NCBI GenBank assembly: GCA_964637695.1
Contig: CAZWVF010000018.1
Span: 1-42,309, forward strand
Direction: 5' to 3'
Source of the DNA: JAGLTZ01 sp964637695
Lineage (GTDB): Bacteria > Blakebacterota > Blakebacteria > Blakebacterales > Blakebacteraceae
DNA length: 42,309 bases
A program made the position numbers and the translations under genes. How positions within the stretch are numbered: the stretch's first letter is position 1; every line of letters starts with the position of its first letter. The notes beneath the pieces are model-generated. The model was not told the origin of the DNA and searched no databases. It worked only from the letters and a program-made list of their open reading frames with translations. This document shows positions 31,844-39,990 of the stretch, piece by piece.

Positions 31844-32421
31844 GGCACGTTCCCCGGCTCATCTTTTACCGCTTCTATTTCTGATTCTGATCCTGTTTCA
31901 GCCAGATCAGCATCAACTGCTGCATCTTCGACCGGCTCCTCAGCCCGAATCTTTCGTGCCGGCTTCGTTTTCAGTTTCGGTACTTCCAGTGCGATACATT
32001 TACCGCCTGCTGCCTCAATCGCCTCTCTGGCAGATGCAGAGAAAGCATCGACTGTTACATTATATATTTTCTGTATCCTACCGTTACCCAATATCTTAAC
32101 AGGTTTATTCACAGACCGTATCAGCCTTATTTCCTTCAGGATCTCCTTGTCGACCTCCTCACCCTTTATCCTCTCCAGATCACTCAGGTTAACGACCTGG
32201 TAGGGCACCTTGAAAATATTGGTAAAGCCCCGTTTCGGAACCCTTCTCTGCAGCGGCATCTGTCCTCCTTCAAACCAGGCTCGATATGAGTACCCTGATC
32301 TGGACTTCTGCCCTTTGGTTCCTTTACCGGCGGTCTTCCCCGTCCCCGAACCCGTTCCACGACCGATTCGCTTTCTGGACCGGTGGCTGCCATCTGCCGG
32401 TTTTATATCGTAACGTCCCAT
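31840..32421 (-). CDS. rplO: 50S ribosomal protein L15 with acidic C-terminal tail
   Basis: 193 residues, about 40 more than usual. The N-terminus has the glycine-rich RIGRGTGSGTGKTAGKGTKG and FEGGQMPLQRRVPKRGF. The fold closes around AAGGKCIALEVPKLKTKPARK; after that comes an acidic, low-complexity tail (EEPVEDAAVDADLAETGSES). L15 is a late assembly protein of the large subunit. The tail resembles those on S5 and L3 in this window. It overlaps secY by 4 bases. Confidence 0.96.
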   Translation of the reverse strand: MGRYDIKPADGSHRSRKRIGRGTGSGTGKTAGKGTKGQKSRSGYSYRAWFEGGQMPLQRRVPKRGFTNIFKVPYQVVNLSDLERIKGEEVDKEILKEIRLIRSVNKPVKILGNGRIQKIYNVTVDAFSASAREAIEAAGGKCIALEVPKLKTKPARKIRAEEPVEDAAVDADLAETGSESEIEAVKDEPGNVP

Positions 32422-32448
32422 CTCGATCCCTTTGATCAGTTCAGATGC

Positions 32449-32871
32449 CTATGCCGGCAGTTCTTCTACCATTACAAGGTGAATCACTCTGTTCACCATG
32501 CCGCGGATGACCGGTGTATCTTTGTGTTCCACACTCTGACTTATCTTTCGCAATCCCAGCGCACGCAGAGTTGCCTTCTGCTTCTCCGGCCGGCCGATAG
32601 GACTGCGCACCTGTGTTATTCGAAGACGCCCTGTATCGGCAGGAGTCCTGGTGGTTGGTGCGGCCTTCTTTGTTTCAACCTTCTTCGAGACCACCTTTCT
32701 CTCAGAAGGGCTCTGCCTGGGCGCTACCTTTCTGGCGGAACTCTTTGCAGCAGTTTTCTTCGTGCTCTTGGAAGCGGTTTTCCCGGCAGTGCTCTTTTTG
32801 GCCGCAGTTTTCCCGGCAGTTCTCTTTTTAGCCGTTGTTTTCCTGGCTGATGCCTTTCTGCCCTCCGCCAT
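32449..32871 (-). CDS. rpmD: 50S ribosomal protein L30 with histone-H1-like N-terminal extension
   Basis: 140 residues, more than twice the usual 60. The L30 domain occupies about 81-138: GRLRITQVRSPIGRPEKQKA, TLRALGLRKISQSVEHKDTP, VIRGMVNRVIHLVMVEEL. The first 80 residues are a Lys/Ala/Thr/Ser tail with repeats such as KRTAGKTAAKKSTAGKTA and STKKTAAKSSARK, resembling histone H1 C-termini or bacterial AKP-repeat proteins. The DNA under it is an imperfect tandem repeat (32760-32850). No in-frame ATG lies just before the L30 domain, and the ATG used is 2 bases after the rpsE stop, so the tail is probably translated. The tail is likely disordered and RNA- or DNA-binding by charge; this is inference. 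Confidence 0.92.
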   Translation of the reverse strand: MAEGRKASARKTTAKKRTAGKTAAKKSTAGKTASKSTKKTAAKSSARKVAPRQSPSERKVVSKKVETKKAAPTTRTPADTGRLRITQVRSPIGRPEKQKATLRALGLRKISQSVEHKDTPVIRGMVNRVIHLVMVEELPA

Positions 32872-32873
32872 CT

Positions 32874-33827
32874 CTATTCAGATTCCTTTTCTTGCGTGCC
32901 GGCCTCATCAACATCCGGCTCGTCATCAGGTCTTTCCTCAGATTTCTCCGGTCCTGCTTCCTCTTCAACAGCCGCTGCTTCCTCTTCCACCATTTCTGCT
33001 CCGGCCTTCTCTTCCAGTTCAGTTTCAACTGCTGTATCTTCTTCAGCTGTATCGACGGTCACACTCTCTTCGACTGGAGCTTCAGCTTCCATCTCCTGCC
33101 CGGCTATCGGCAGATCTTCGGTTACTTCCTCAGCATCAGTTTTAGAGATATCTTTGCCGGCGGCTTCACTCTTCTTCCGGGATTTCTTCCTGCGCTTCTC
33201 CACTTTGGTCCGAGCGTCTGATTGTGCACGCTCCTGATCTGCCTCGGCACGCTGAACGGCAGTCTCGGCTTCCTTCAACATCTGTTCCTCTAGTTTCTGC
33301 TGGCGCTTGTGATAGGATTTCTCATCAATACCCAGCACATTCCAAACTTCGATTCCGCGGCGCCTGGCAACCTGACCGATAGACTCCAGCTGCTGGAGAC
33401 CGTTGACCGTGGCCTTCACAACGTTGTGCGGGTTGTTGCTGCGCATCGACTTGGTGAGGATATTCCTCACACCGGCGGATTCGAGTACAGCGCGTACAGG
33501 CCCCCCGGCGATAACACCGGTACCGGGTCCGGCAGGCTTCAGAAGTACCTGTCCGGCACCTGCCACGCCTATCTGCTCATGCGGAATCGTACCGTTTATG
33601 ATCGGCACGCGGAAAAGGTTCTTGCGCGCATTCTCATTGGCCTTACGGATGGCCGAGGCCACTTCATTGGCCTTGCCGATCCCAACACCAACGATCCCGT
33701 TGCCATTCCCTACCGCAGCTATCGCACTGAAATGGAAACGACGGCCTCCCTTGACAACCTTTGCTGTCCGGTTGATGTAAATGACCTTCTCCTCAAGGTC
33801 GAGCATTTCAGGATTTATCCCGGCCAC
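32874..33827 (-). CDS. rpsE: 30S ribosomal protein S5 with long acidic C-terminal tail
   Basis: 317 residues, nearly twice the usual length. The first 170 are ordinary S5: RTAKVVKGGRRFHFSAIAAVG, GIGKANEVASAIRKA, LLKPAGPGTGVIAGGPVRAV. Then a short basic charged helix (KRQQKLEEQMLKEAE; TKVEKRRKKSRKKSE) is followed by about 110 residues rich in Glu, Asp, Ala and Val (e.g. EAEAPVEESVTVDTAEED, EEAAAVEEEAGPEKSEE). S5 secures decoding accuracy at the 30S shoulder. The tail is probably disordered. The next gene, L30, carries a strongly basic tail, a striking charge contrast. Confidence 0.96.
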   Translation of the reverse strand: MAGINPEMLDLEEKVIYINRTAKVVKGGRRFHFSAIAAVGNGNGIVGVGIGKANEVASAIRKANENARKNLFRVPIINGTIPHEQIGVAGAGQVLLKPAGPGTGVIAGGPVRAVLESAGVRNILTKSMRSNNPHNVVKATVNGLQQLESIGQVARRRGIEVWNVLGIDEKSYHKRQQKLEEQMLKEAETAVQRAEADQERAQSDARTKVEKRRKKSRKKSEAAGKDISKTDAEEVTEDLPIAGQEMEAEAPVEESVTVDTAEEDTAVETELEEKAGAEMVEEEAAAVEEEAGPEKSEERPDDEPDVDEAGTQEKESE

Positions 33828-33864
33828 TATTGCAGCTCCCTCTCAGTTACCTTGCAGACTTTCA

Positions 33865-34233
33865 TTAGAAACGCAGACCGCCCTCTCTTACCCCATCGGC
33901 AAGAGCCTGGACGCGGCCGTGATACAGATACCCTCCCCTGTCAAACACCACTTCCTCAACACCAGCCTCTATGGCCGATTTGGCGAGGGTCTTGCCCACC
34001 TGCTTTGCAGCTTCAACTGTCTTGCACGAATCTTTGATTCCAAGATTTCTGGAAGAGGCCTGGGCAAGGGTGCGACCAAGGTCATCGTCAATGATCTGTG
34101 CATAGATATGCTTATTGCTTCTGAACACTGAAAGCCGGGGACGCCGGGCAGTACCCCTTACTTTCTTTCGGATACGACGACGGCGACGGTCCCTCAGGGC
34201 CACGGTGTTCTTCTCAACGAATCCTGCTGGCAT
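33865..34233 (-). CDS. rplR: 50S ribosomal protein L18
   Basis: 122 residues: RIRKKVRGTARRPRLSVFRS, NKHIYAQIIDDDLGRTLAQA, and C-terminal FDRGGYLYHGRVQALADGVR. L18 binds 5S rRNA with L5. Normal length. It sits 11 bases after rplF and 37 before rpsE. Confidence 0.98.
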   Translation of the reverse strand: MPAGFVEKNTVALRDRRRRRIRKKVRGTARRPRLSVFRSNKHIYAQIIDDDLGRTLAQASSRNLGIKDSCKTVEAAKQVGKTLAKSAIEAGVEEVVFDRGGYLYHGRVQALADGVREGGLRF

Positions 34234-34244
34234 GATTCCCCCTC

Positions 34245-34793
34245 TTAACCTATGCCCGCAGCACCGGCTTTTCCGGCCTTGCGACGTACGTACTCACCGC
34301 GGTAACGGATTCCCTTGCCCTTATAAGGCTCCGGAGGCCTGAGCGCCCTGATATTCGCCGCAACCTGACCGGTGAGGTACTTGTTGATGCTGCTGACCGT
34401 AATACTGCCGTCCTGCTGTACGACGAATTCAACACCTTCCGGTGCCTTCACCAGGATCGGATGACTGAACCCGAGATTAAGCAGCAGGTTCCCATTCCTG
34501 ATTTCGGCACGGTACCCGATTCCGACCAGCTCCAGGACCTTCGTGTACCCCTCTGTGACACCGGTTACCATATTGGCGACCATTGTCCTGCTCAGGCCGT
34601 GGAGGCTGCGATTGCGGGGAATATCCGATGGACGCTCAACGCGCAGTTCATCACCGTCTCTGATAACCCGAATCGGATCAGGCACAACATCGCTCAGGCT
34701 CCCTTTCGGGCCGGACACCGAAACCGCCTGACCTTCGATAGTCACCTCCACTCCACTCGGTATGACTATCGGCTCTTTCCCCACTCGTGACAT
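34245..34793 (-). CDS. rplF: 50S ribosomal protein L6
   Basis: 182 residues with two L6 repeats: MSRVGKEPIVIPSGVEVTIE, GPKGSLSDV, and the C-terminal signature PPEPYKGKGIRYRGEYVRRK. L6 lies near the factor-binding site of the 50S subunit. Normal length, 21 bases after rpsH. Confidence 0.98.
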   Translation of the reverse strand: MSRVGKEPIVIPSGVEVTIEGQAVSVSGPKGSLSDVVPDPIRVIRDGDELRVERPSDIPRNRSLHGLSRTMVANMVTGVTEGYTKVLELVGIGYRAEIRNGNLLLNLGFSHPILVKAPEGVEFVVQQDGSITVSSINKYLTGQVAANIRALRPPEPYKGKGIRYRGEYVRRKAGKAGAAGIG

Positions 34794-34814
34794 GGTTTGT
34801 AATGCTCCTTCTTC

Positions 34815-35213
34815 CTACCAGACGGTGCAGAGGACTTCGCCTCCGACTCCCCGCTTGCGTGCCTCCCGGTCACTGAGAACTCCATTAGATGTAGAAAGGA
34901 TCACTATTCCGAGTCCCCTCTTCACCCTGGGGATCTCATCCGATTTGACGTATTTGCGCAAACCAGGCTTGCTGACCCGTCTGAGCTGATGAAATACGGG
35001 TTTTTCGTCCTCCGTGTACTTCAAATAGACCCTCAAGACGCCCTGCTTATCATCCTCAGTAAACCTGTAACCGCGTATGTAATGGTGATCGCGCAGTATC
35101 CTGGCGATCTCCAGTTTGAGTTTCGATGCCGGGATATCCACTCTGGGATGTCCAGCTCTTGCCGCATTTCTCACTCGGGTCAGCATATCGGCTATCGGAT
35201 CGGTCATACTCAT
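34815..35213 (-). CDS. rpsH: 30S ribosomal protein S8
   Basis: 132 residues: MSMTDPIADMLTRVRNAARA, PASKLKLEIARILRDHHYIR, and C-terminal GLGIVILSTSNGVLSDREAR followed by KRGVGGEVLC. S8 is a primary 16S rRNA binder and in E. coli represses the spc operon. Here it is preceded by an unusually long 139-base gap that contains copy C of the structured repeat. Confidence 0.98.
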   Translation of the reverse strand: MSMTDPIADMLTRVRNAARAGHPRVDIPASKLKLEIARILRDHHYIRGYRFTEDDKQGVLRVYLKYTEDEKPVFHQLRRVSKPGLRKYVKSDEIPRVKRGLGIVILSTSNGVLSDREARKRGVGGEVLCTVW

Positions 35214-35261
35214 TCGAAATCCTGGCTCCTCATACTCTTGGACGCTGAATGTTTTTTATCA

Positions 35262-35354
35262 GATTTCCAGATCAGAAACAGATGGTTTTGTGGCTGTTTG
35301 CGTTCCAGCCCCGGCTGGATACACGATCCATGGAACAGATTCCGGATGGAAATC
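35262..35354 (-). repeat. Structured intergenic element, copy C (rpsN-rpsH gap)
   Basis: The core 35324-35352 begins at the base after the rpsN stop and matches copy A at 23 of 29 positions. P2 is ATCT/GGAT with loop GTTCCAT: compared with GTCC/GGAC of copies A and B, the outer pair changes G-C to A-T and the inner C-G to U-G, so pairing is kept. After the same 7-base spacer length as copy A, P3 is CCAGC-CGGG-GCTGG (35318-35305); against copy A the third pair changes G-C to A-T. A possible closing stem pairs GATTTCCA (35354-35347, using two bases of the stop codon) with TGGAAATC (35269-35262). The rest of the 139-base gap before rpsH shows nothing else. Confidence 0.6.
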
Positions 35355-35538
35355 ACCAGGAAGCTTTCTTTACCCCGGGGATTTTTCCCTCGAGTGCCAG
35401 GGTTCTGAAACAGATGCGGCAGAGTCCGAATCGCCTCATATAGGCTCGCGGACGACCGCACTGGCGGCACCGGTTTACTCCCCGGGTTGAGAATTTCGGC
35501 GTTCTCTTTGCCTTCTCTACCATTGATTTCTTTGCCAC
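35353..35538 (-). CDS. rpsN: 30S ribosomal protein S14, zinc-binding type Z
   Basis: 61 residues with CRQCGRPRAYMRRFGLCRIC, the CxxC...CxxC zinc site of the short S14 (type Z), ending GKIPGVKKASW. S14 is in the 30S head. It lies 6 bases after rplE; its stop directly abuts structured repeat copy C. Confidence 0.98.
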   Translation of the reverse strand: MAKKSMVEKAKRTPKFSTRGVNRCRQCGRPRAYMRRFGLCRICFRTLALEGKIPGVKKASW

Positions 35539-35544
35539 TTGACC

Positions 35545-36099
35545 CTATGCCTCCTGCCTCTGGAATGGCATGCCGAGTTCCCGAAGCAGCGCAAGGGCTT
35601 CTTCATCTGTTTCGGCTGTTGTAACGATGGCCACATTCATTCCGTCAATTCTTGATATCTTGTCGTAATCGATTTCGGGGAAGACGATCTGCTCCACCAA
35701 CCCCAGGTTATAATTGCCGTGTCCGTCGAATGAATTCCTGCTCACGCCGCGGAAGTCCCGAACACGCGGCAGGGCGATCGTAATCAGGCGATCGAGGAAC
35801 TCGTACATGTGCCGACGACGGAGAGTCACTTTCGCCCCAATCGCCATGCCTTCGCGAAGTTTGAAATTGCTTACAGATCGCCTTGCCCTCCTGACCGTCG
35901 CCTGCTGCCCGGTAATCGTAGTCAGCTCCTCCACGGCTACTTCGAGGAGCTTCGAATCCTGTGTTGCATCGCCAACACCCCGGTTAACCACGATTTTGGC
36001 CAGCCTGGGTACCCGGTAATCGTTCTTGTAGTTGAACTGCTTCTTCAGCTTCGGAAGCACTTCTTCCTCGTAGCGGACCTGAATTCTCGGCTTTTCCAT
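35545..36099 (-). CDS. rplE: 50S ribosomal protein L5
   Basis: 184 residues: RLAKIVVNRGVGDATQDSKL, ITGQQATVRRARRSVSNFKL, GAKVTLRRRHMYEFLDRL and the C-terminal TTAETDEEALALLRELGMPF. L5 binds 5S rRNA and touches the P-site tRNA. It overlaps rplX by one base. Confidence 0.98.
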   Translation of the reverse strand: MEKPRIQVRYEEEVLPKLKKQFNYKNDYRVPRLAKIVVNRGVGDATQDSKLLEVAVEELTTITGQQATVRRARRSVSNFKLREGMAIGAKVTLRRRHMYEFLDRLITIALPRVRDFRGVSRNSFDGHGNYNLGLVEQIVFPEIDYDKISRIDGMNVAIVTTAETDEEALALLRELGMPFQRQEA

Positions 36100-36431
36100 T
36101 ACCCTTCACCCCCTACCATCTCGCCACATTTGGCACATGCCCGTACGTGTCGCACTCTGCTGTCACTGCCGGTTAACTCCATCGAACGGGTTCTGACACC
36201 TTCATTGCACTTCGGACAGACAACCATAACGTTACTGGCATTGATCGTGGCTTCCTTCTCCACTATTCCCCCCTGGGGATTGGTCTGAGTAGGCCGGGTA
36301 TGTTTCTTTATGAAGTTGATCCCTTCGACAATGATTCGATTGGTCCTGGGGTAGGTCTTCAGGACCTTGCCTGTCTTGCCCCGCTCATTGCCGGAGATCA
36401 CTATGACCTGATCGTTCTTTCGAATATGCAT
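36099..36431 (-). CDS. rplX: 50S ribosomal protein L24
   Basis: 110 residues. A KOW motif (NDQVIVISGNERGKTGKVLK) precedes INFIKKHTRPTQ and NPQGGIVEKEATINASNVMV. Two CxxC pairs (CPKC and CAKC) in the C-terminal part suggest a zinc ribbon, seen in many L24 proteins. L24 starts 50S assembly at the 5' end of 23S rRNA. It overlaps rplE by one base. Confidence 0.98.
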   Translation of the reverse strand: MHIRKNDQVIVISGNERGKTGKVLKTYPRTNRIIVEGINFIKKHTRPTQTNPQGGIVEKEATINASNVMVVCPKCNEGVRTRSMELTGSDSRVRHVRACAKCGEMVGGEG

Positions 36432-36433
36432 TG

Positions 36434-36802
36434 TTACAGTACCTCGGGTGCCAGCGAGACAATCCTCATGAACTGTTTCTCCCGCAATTCGCGCGCTACC
36501 GGCCCGAAGATGCGGGTTCCGATCGGTTCCCCGGCATCGTTTATCAGTACACCGGCGTTCTCATCGAACCTTATGTACGAGCCATCCTTGCGGCGCAGCT
36601 CCTTACGTGTGCGTACGACTACCGCCTTCTTAACTTCACCCTTTTTGACGGCACCTCCGGGGATAGCGTCCTTGACGGTGATGACGATCACATCGCCAAC
36701 CCGTGCGTAACGCCTCCGTGTACCACCCAGCACCTTTATGCACTGGATCACCTTGGCACCGGTGTTGTCCGCCACTCTCAGTCTGCTTTCGACCTGGACC
36801 AT
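36434..36802 (-). CDS. rplN: 50S ribosomal protein L14
   Basis: 122 residues: MVQVESRLRVADNTGAKVIQ, KVLGGTRRRYARVGDVIVIT, VVVRTRKELRRKDGSYIRFD, NAGVLINDAGEPIGTRIFGP. L14 forms an intersubunit bridge with 16S rRNA. Standard length, 17 bases after rpsQ and 2 before rplX. Confidence 0.98.
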   Translation of the reverse strand: MVQVESRLRVADNTGAKVIQCIKVLGGTRRRYARVGDVIVITVKDAIPGGAVKKGEVKKAVVVRTRKELRRKDGSYIRFDENAGVLINDAGEPIGTRIFGPVARELREKQFMRIVSLAPEVL

Positions 36803-36819
36803 GATCCGTCCTCAGCCTG

Positions 36820-37080
36820 TCAACCTGTGGCTTTCTTAACGATCTCTACCAACCGCCAGCACTTCGTTTTGCTGAACGGACGTGTCTCTTCCACCTTGAC
36901 TATGTCGCCTTCACTGCAGATGTTCCCGGCATCGTGGGCATACAGCTTCGAACGCCTCTTGAGCGTCTTGCCGTAGAGAGGATGCCGGACAAGCCTGTCC
37001 ACCGTTACCACGATGGTTTTGTCCATTCTGGTGCTTGTAACCCGTCCGGTCCTGACCTTGCGCAGGCCGCGCTCGCTCAT
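36820..37080 (-). CDS. rpsQ: 30S ribosomal protein S17
   Basis: 86 residues, OB fold: GRVTSTRMDKTIVVTVDRLV, RHPLYGKTLKRRSKLYAHD, DIVKVEETRPFSKTKCWRLV. S17 binds the 5' domain of 16S rRNA. It overlaps rpmC by 4 bases. Confidence 0.98.
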   Translation of the reverse strand: MSERGLRKVRTGRVTSTRMDKTIVVTVDRLVRHPLYGKTLKRRSKLYAHDAGNICSEGDIVKVEETRPFSKTKCWRLVEIVKKATG

Positions 37081-37322
37081 ACCTCTTCACCTCCGGCCTC
37101 AACGGCTGAGCCCTCCGCGGGCCCTCTTTCCGTATTTCCGGCCTCTTCTGCAATGATTGTCTTCAACCTGGCGATGTCGCGACGGATCTCTCTGATCTCC
37201 AGTGGATTGGAGACCTGCTGCATGACGTGTCCGAACCGCAATCCTCGCAGCTCCTCTTTCAGATCATTCAGCCTGGTGATTCTCTCGTCAGGCATCAATT
37301 CACGGAATTCTGAGGCTTTCAT
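37077..37322 (-). CDS. rpmC: 50S ribosomal protein L29
   Basis: 81 residues, slightly long. The helical hairpin is MKASEFRELMPDERITRLND, LKEELRGLRFGHVMQQVSNP and IREIRRDIARLKTII; about 15 extra residues (ERGPAEGSAVEAGGEEV) form a short acidic tail. L29 lies beside the peptide exit tunnel. It overlaps rplP and rpsQ by 4 bases each. Confidence 0.97.
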   Translation of the reverse strand: MKASEFRELMPDERITRLNDLKEELRGLRFGHVMQQVSNPLEIREIRRDIARLKTIIAEEAGNTERGPAEGSAVEAGGEEV

Positions 37323-37735
37323 CCCAGTTCCTCCCGTGTTACGAAGGCCGTTTTTATCGGCAACTTGTGCGACGCGAGACGGAATGCCTCTCTCGCGGCT
37401 TCTTCACTCACACCTTCGATTTCGAACATAACCCGGCCGGTCTTGACAACGGCAACCCAGTGTTCAGGGTTACCCTTCCCCTTGCCCATTCGGGTTTCGG
37501 CCGGTTTCTCGGTCAACGGCTTGTCAGGAAAGATGCGAATCCAGATCTTGCCGCCTCGTTTGACATACCTCGTCATGGCAACACGGGCAGACTCGATCTG
37601 ACGGTTGGTGATCCATCCCGACTCAAGAGCCTTCAATCCGAAGGCCCCGAAAGAGACAGTTACTCCACCCTTGGCCCTGCCGGAGTAGTTTCCCCGCTGC
37701 TGTTTGCGATATTTTATCCTTTTCGGCATCAACAT
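37319..37735 (-). CDS. rplP: 50S ribosomal protein L16
   Basis: 138 residues starting MLMPKRIKYRKQQRGNYSGR, with FGAFGLKALESGWITNRQIE, IWIRIFPDKPLTEKPAETRM and GKGKGNPEHWVAVVKTGRVM. L16 supports tRNA binding near the A site. Normal length; overlaps rpmC by 4 bases. Confidence 0.98.
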   Translation of the reverse strand: MLMPKRIKYRKQQRGNYSGRAKGGVTVSFGAFGLKALESGWITNRQIESARVAMTRYVKRGGKIWIRIFPDKPLTEKPAETRMGKGKGNPEHWVAVVKTGRVMFEIEGVSEEAAREAFRLASHKLPIKTAFVTREELG

Positions 37736-37747
37736 GAAGTCGATTCC

Positions 37748-38443
37748 CTACTTTCTGCCACGCTTGCCTGAGCCCTTTTTGGGGCCCTCATCCGTTCCTT
37801 CTGCCACAGCTTCAGGCCCGAGTACTTCGCCGTGGAACATCCATACCTTTACACCTATGGTGCCATAGGTTGTGAAGGCTGTCTCGCGGGCGAAATCGAC
37901 ATTTGCCCTGAGCGTGTGCAGCGGTACCCGCCCCTCGTGGTAGGTCTCACTTCGACCCATCTCGGCACCACCCAGCCTGCCTCCGCAGGTGATCTTAACG
38001 CCTTCAGCCCCCATACGCATCGCACTGGCGATCGCTTTCTTCATGGCCCTCCGCCACGAAACCCTGCTTTCGAGCTGCCGCGCTATGCTCTCAGCCACAA
38101 GCTGGGCGTCAATTTCGGGACGCTTCACTTCCTGAATGTTTATGTAGATGTCTTTCCCGGTCAGCTGCTGAAGTTCCTCTTTCAACTTGTCGACTTCAGT
38201 ACCTTTGCGCCCGATAACGACTCCAGGTCTGGCGGTATAGAGCGAGACGGTAACCCTCTTCGGCAACCTCTCGATCACAATCCGCGAAAGAGCGGCCCGG
38301 GAGAGCCTCTGCCACAAATAGCGGCGAAGAGTCAGGTCCTCGTCGAGCAGGTCGGCGTATTTGGCTCCCTCTGCATACCACTTAGAATCCCAATCCTTGA
38401 CTATTCCCAGACGAAATCCGATCGGATGTGTTTTCTGGCCCAA
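37748..38443 (-). CDS. rpsC: 30S ribosomal protein S3
   Basis: 231 residues: MGQKTHPIGFRLGIVKDWDS, KH motif in RPGVVIGRKGTEVDKLKEEL, AQLVAESIARQLESRVSWRR, GGRLGGAEMGRSETYHEGRV. S3 lines the mRNA entry channel. A short charged end (AEGTDEGPKKGSGKRGRK) follows the core. It lies 5 bases after rplV. Confidence 0.98.
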   Translation of the reverse strand: MGQKTHPIGFRLGIVKDWDSKWYAEGAKYADLLDEDLTLRRYLWQRLSRAALSRIVIERLPKRVTVSLYTARPGVVIGRKGTEVDKLKEELQQLTGKDIYINIQEVKRPEIDAQLVAESIARQLESRVSWRRAMKKAIASAMRMGAEGVKITCGGRLGGAEMGRSETYHEGRVPLHTLRANVDFARETAFTTYGTIGVKVWMFHGEVLGPEAVAEGTDEGPKKGSGKRGRK

Positions 38444-38448
38444 GAAGT

Positions 38449-38826
38449 TTACTCCTCTTCGGTAGTGGCGGTCTCGTCGAGGCCGTCAGAAACCTTAACG
38501 GTTATGTGACTCGATCGCTTTAGAATGGGGTTAGCGCGTCCCATCGATCTTGGCCGCCAGCGCTTCATGGTAGATGCGTCATTAACAAAAGCCTCGCTGA
38601 CCACGAATTGTTCCGGCGGTACGGATGAGCCCTCCTCCGATTCCTTGTACAGAAGGTTTGAGACCGCGCTTCGAAGCGTCTTCTCTATGTGAATTGCCAC
38701 AGCCTTCTTGCTGAAGTGAAGAGTGTTCAGCGCATTTTCAACGCTCTCTCCACGAATCTGATCGATAACCAGGCGTGCTTTCTGCGGACTCACCCGGACG
38801 TAACGCGCTATTGCTTTGCCTTCCAT
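38449..38826 (-). CDS. rplV: 50S ribosomal protein L22
   Basis: 125 residues: AIARYVRVSPQKARLVIDQI, SKKAVAIHIEKTLRSAVSNL, and RWRPRSMGRANPILKRSSHI. L22 lines the exit tunnel. The C-terminus has a few extra acidic residues. It lies 19 bases after rpsS. Confidence 0.98.
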   Translation of the reverse strand: MEGKAIARYVRVSPQKARLVIDQIRGESVENALNTLHFSKKAVAIHIEKTLRSAVSNLLYKESEEGSSVPPEQFVVSEAFVNDASTMKRWRPRSMGRANPILKRSSHITVKVSDGLDETATTEEE

Positions 38827-38845
38827 AGCTGGGTTTGTCCTTTCC

Positions 38846-39136
38846 CTACTTCTTCAGCCTTACGACTCGCTCGGCCTTCTTACCACCATGCTCCCTGAAG
38901 GTACGGCTGGGAGCGAATTCGCCGAGACGGTGTCCTACCATGTTTTCGGAGATATAGACCGGCACGAATTTATTGCCGTTGTGCACCGCAAATGTGTGCC
39001 CGACGAACTCAGGTGGAATCGTTGAGCGTCGTGCCCACGTCTTGATCACTTTCCTGTCCCCCGAACGGGACATCTCCTGGACTTTCATCATCAGGTACGG
39101 TTCGATCCAGGGCCCCTTTTTGAGCGATCGTGACAT
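38846..39136 (-). CDS. rpsS: 30S ribosomal protein S19
   Basis: 96 residues: MSRSLKKGPWIEPYLMMKVQ, IKTWARRSTIPPEFVGHTFA, NGNKFVPVYISENMVGHRLG, EFAPSRTFREHGG. S19 is in the 30S head and contacts S13. It lies 14 bases after rplB. Confidence 0.98.
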   Translation of the reverse strand: MSRSLKKGPWIEPYLMMKVQEMSRSGDRKVIKTWARRSTIPPEFVGHTFAVHNGNKFVPVYISENMVGHRLGEFAPSRTFREHGGKKAERVVRLKK

Positions 39137-39150
39137 CCCCGGTCCACTCC

Positions 39151-39984
39151 TTACTTTTTCACGTTTTTACGACGGATTATGTATCGGTCAGACGCCTTCC
39201 CCTTCTTGCGCGTCTTATGACCCTTCGTGGGCACACCCCACGGAGTTACCGGATGCCGGCCTCCACTGCTCTTACCCTCTCCACCTCCATGCGGGTGGTC
39301 TACAGGGTTCATCGCCACACCGCGAACACTCGGTCGCCTCCCCCGGTGGCGGATCCTGCCGGCTTTCCCCCACGTGATGTTCTCATGATCGGTGTTGCCA
39401 ACCTGCCCTATGGTGGCAAAACACTCCTGCGGAATCATCCTGACTTCCTTCGAAGGGAGGCGAAGGATGGCGTGTCCCCGCTCTCGAGCCATAAGCTGGG
39501 CGGCGGCACCCGCTCCCCTGGCTATCTGCCCACCCTTGCCCGGCTTCATTTCAATGTTATGCACGAAGCTTCCCAGCGGGATTTTCTGCAGCGGCATTGC
39601 GTTGCCGGGCCGTATATCTACAGCTTCACCGGACTCGACCGTGTCACCCACTTTCAGTCCGACCGGAGCAAGGATGTAACGGCGCTCACCGTCAGCATAT
39701 TTGAGCAGTGCTATATTGGCCGAACGGTTTGGATCGTACTCGATTGTCTCGACCTGTGCGGCAATCCCATGCTTGGCCCGCTTGAAATCGATGATGCGAT
39801 ATCGACGCTTATGCCCGCCACCTCTGTGCCGCATGGTGATACGACCGTGATTATTCCGGCCACCCTTCCTGCGCATCGCAGTCGTCAGGGGCTTGTAGGG
39901 GCTGGCGGCTGTTATTTCCGCAAAATCGCTGACGTTCATGAACCGCTGTCCGGCGGTAGTCGGTTTATACTTCTTCAGTCCCAT
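39151..39984 (-). CDS. rplB: 50S ribosomal protein L2
   Basis: 277 residues: KPTTAGQRFMNVSDFAEITA, GRNNHGRITMRHRGGGHKRR, IPLGSFVHNIEMKPGKGGQI, ARGAGAAAQLMARE and the peptidyl-transferase-region signature NPVDHPHGGGEGKSSGGRHP. L2 is needed for subunit joining and peptidyl transfer. Normal length. Confidence 0.98.
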   Translation of the reverse strand: MGLKKYKPTTAGQRFMNVSDFAEITAASPYKPLTTAMRRKGGRNNHGRITMRHRGGGHKRRYRIIDFKRAKHGIAAQVETIEYDPNRSANIALLKYADGERRYILAPVGLKVGDTVESGEAVDIRPGNAMPLQKIPLGSFVHNIEMKPGKGGQIARGAGAAAQLMARERGHAILRLPSKEVRMIPQECFATIGQVGNTDHENITWGKAGRIRHRGRRPSVRGVAMNPVDHPHGGGEGKSSGGRHPVTPWGVPTKGHKTRKKGKASDRYIIRRKNVKK

Positions 39985-39990
39985 GTTCGA

